NCBI RefSeq assembly: GCF_029227915.1
Contig: NC_079885.1
Location: 16,939,001-17,003,000, forward strand
From: Hydractinia symbiolongicarpus
Lineage: Eukaryota > Cnidaria > Hydrozoa > Anthoathecata > Hydractiniidae
Direction: 5' to 3'
Length of the DNA stretch: 64,000 nt
The translations under genes were made by a program, and so were the position numbers. Shown piece after piece: positions 61,920-64,000 of this stretch. Each line of letters begins with the position of its first letter. Position 1 is the first letter of the stretch. Below the pieces are notes generated by a model. That model saw only the letters and a list, made by a program, of their open reading frames with translations. It made no database searches and was not told the DNA's origin.

Positions 61920-63850
61920 AACCTAAATAAATAGTTTATTTAAATATTCATAAAAAATATTGGCATCACTTTCGCCTCTAACCTTGATTGACAGATCATT
62001 ATAAATTTTGCTCCCATATAGTAAAAATACTTTTTTCCAAACTCAAGCTTACATTTTGGAAGTTTTATTAAGTTCTGGTTATTCCGTGTATTTGTTGTGT
62101 GACTCTGAATTTCGAAATAACCTTGAAAGTTTGGACAAACGTCACCATTTAAGCACTTTCGTACAAAAATTATTGTTTTCTACTTGACGATGTTTTCGGT
62201 GGACGGCAGTTCTTTTCTGATAATCTGCTTTGCATGTTGTTCCAATGATCCCAGTTTGGACGATTGTGTTCTCGTGAGATGCAGCTTTACCATGTTCGTA
62301 TACGTCAGTATTGGAAGAATCGTAGATAAGTAAATTCGCATAGCTGCAACCTTGGTGAAATAAGGTCGAAGTTTGACCATTAAATTAATGCGATTTGAAC
62401 ATTTTTTGTACGATGCATCAAGTCATCATTCAGCGTCAAACTTTTATCGTGAACGTGTCCAAGGTAAGTGTAAGAGTTGGTGTTATTAACAATTTTATTT
62501 CTGTTCCATACTCGGAGAGGATGCGGTTGAGCTGCGATTCTCTACGACGTTCCAAAAAGCATTACCTCTGTTTTTCCAACGTTCATGTTAATAACCAATT
62601 CATTTTCATCAAGATATTTAGCAACTCTTTCAAACTCTTCTGTCAGTGTTGTTTCGATTGACTGTGAATTCTTTTCCGCACAATAAGTGACGGTGTCATC
62701 GGCATACATTACAGTTTTTGTAAATGAAAGATGGTCGACACAATCATTGAAAAATACAACAAAAAGCAGCGGCCCCAACATCGATCCTGTGGGACATCTG
62801 TGAAACACGATTCATTATTAGATGTTTGATTTTGCATCTGAACGTATTGACTTCTAGCAAACAAATAATCCATAAACCATTTCAATTCTACTCCTGTTAC
62901 ACCATACGTCTGCAGTTTATTCAATAATGTTCCATTGCTCAGCGTATCAAACGTCTTCGATAAGTCTATGAAAGCTGCTCCCACTAGTAGTCCACTGTTT
63001 ACTTTCTTTCGAATGTCATCCAACAATACAGTTGTTGCCATATTGGTCGATTTGTTACACCGATATCCAAACTGGCAATCGGTCAACAGTTTTTCGTTTT
63101 CTAAAAACTCAAGTAATTGAATATGAATAGCTTTTTCTAACACTTTCGATAGTACCAGTAAAATGGAAATTGGGCGATAAATTTGCTGGATCACTAGTCG
63201 CACCTTTCTTGTGAAGAGGAACTACACGTGCAATTTCGCAGATTGTTGGGACAGTGCTAGTACGTATTGATAAGTTGAGTATAAAACATATCGGTTGAGA
63301 TATATGTTGATATAATCCAGGTGGAAATTCATCTAAACCAACGGCTTTTTTCCTTTTGAAAGATTTTAATTGGTTTAAAACAAATACGTTGGAAACGTAC
63401 TGGAAACGAAATACCTTTTCAGTGCGTCTTCGATATTTCTGTTGGGGTTTCCAAACAAAGTTTGTTAGTAAAATTGCATTTTTCTTCATAATATCAACCG
63501 CTGTTGCGAAATACTTGCTACATTTGTGAGCAAAAGATGTATCAGCTGGACTAATTGCTACTTTTGTTGGAAAAATACTCCTTATGCATTTTCAAAATCC
63601 CTTCGAATCACCAGCATGTTCCTGAAAAAGTTTTTAGTGATAAGAACTTCTTGCAGATTTTACTTTGTAGTTGGCGGTATTACGAAGTTTTTTGTATAAT
63701 ATCTAGTCTTCTTCCTTTTTGTATTTTTTCGCTTTTTTCAATACATGGTCTCGATCAGTAATAGGTTTTTTCAAATCCTGAGTGAGCCATTGACACGCCC
63801 TTCCCCTTATTCTTTTCACGATATATGGTGCATGTCGTTTTGGTGAAATA
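61920..63850 (-). pseudogene. CR1/Jockey-type LINE reverse transcriptase, decayed, 5' end outside or truncated
   Basis: Minus strand, in order: WLTQDLKKPITDRDHVLKKA (about 63790, pre-RT), FKRKKAVGLDEFPPGLYQHI (about 63350), PISILLVLSKVLEKAIHIQL (about 63165), DCQFGYRCNKSTNMA, AFIDLSKTFDTLSNGTLLNK (palm A, about 62970), GSMLGPLLFVVFF (palm B region), VMYADDTVTYCAEKN (catalytic YADD, about 62700), then ELVINMNVGKTEVMLFGTS and a thumb/C-terminal piece at 62380-62180. Frames shift at least four times and a stop lies in most of them. The APE endonuclease is not in the window. Motif spacing fits CR1/L2/Jockey elements; the clade cannot be set. Confidence 0.85.
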
Positions 63851-64000
63851 TCTTCATTCTTTTTCTACTTGTAAATGCTTGAATATTACCAATGAAACCC
63901 CCATCACATACACAAGCAGGTTCGCTTTCAACTCCAATTTCAAGAGTTGAATTTCAGGTTAGAGGTAGCCCACACATCCACTCTTTATTATGGGTTGTCA
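63851..64000. other. right edge of window
   Basis: Too short to interpret. Confidence 0.3.

Noticed and set aside
1-64000. CRISPR arrays, tRNA, rRNA, bacterial operons
   Set aside because: Repeats present are tandem or dispersed without spacer structure, no tRNA box A/B pair or rRNA segment was recognised, and the gene content is eukaryotic.

Overview
Organism and overall character. The window is AT-rich animal nuclear DNA packed with transposable elements. It has no operons, tRNAs, rRNAs or CRISPR arrays that I can see. The mix of elements (Helitron/Helentron fragments with an endonuclease domain, a Polinton/Maverick provirus, R2-like and CR1/Jockey-like LINEs, DIRS-like, P/THAP, pogo/Tigger, Harbinger and hAT-like pieces) suits an invertebrate, most likely a cnidarian and perhaps a hydrozoan. 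That placement is inference; the sequence does not prove it. The only convincing ordinary host gene is an intronless acireductone dioxygenase on the minus strand at 39453-39968.

Layout. 1-3740: a Helitron-like element with degenerate internal repeats, then a pogo/Tigger 5' fragment. 5913-7160 (-): C-terminal part of a Helentron-type Helitron protein (helicase end plus endonuclease). 8088-11016 (-): decayed R2-like non-LTR retrotransposon. 11940-17740: small non-autonomous Helitrons, a Helitron helicase relic at 13340-14770 (-), tandem repeats and a C2H2 finger fragment. 18124-34600: a Polinton/Maverick (adintovirus-like) provirus of about 16.5 kb, richer in G+C than its flanks. 34882-37402 (-): P-element/THAP transposase relic, tandem repeats and DIRS-like reverse transcriptase relic. 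37435-48263: Helitron ends, the dioxygenase gene, a hAT-like MITE, minisatellites and long gene-free DNA. 48264-58400: a nested Helitron cluster containing an imperfect palindrome of more than 4 kb (50865-55044) and a Harbinger-like insertion with an exact TTA target duplication. 58836-61335 (+): N-terminal half of a Helitron protein preceded by a 2A-like motif and cut off by a 396-bp TTC tract. 61920-63850 (-): CR1/Jockey-type LINE.

The provirus. Protein-primed-type DNA polymerase B, small membrane and zinc-binding proteins, a packaging ATPase and two MSV199/BRO-type DNA-binding proteins lie on the plus strand. A retrovirus-like integrase, a membrane protein and a probable major capsid protein lie on the minus strand. 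Structural and membrane proteins on both strands follow, then a block of SAP/DUF4116-like repeat ORFs. The polymerase, integrase and ATPase are broken by frameshifts and stops, so this copy is a relic, though several small ORFs remain open. Thirteen of its ORFs, on both strands, carry AATAAA within about ten bases of, or overlapping, the start ATG. That looks like a shared expression signal.

Two items best fit 'previously undescribed': the start-proximal AATAAA signal of the provirus, and the 2A-like peptide placed in front of the cysteine-protease-like domain of a Helitron protein.
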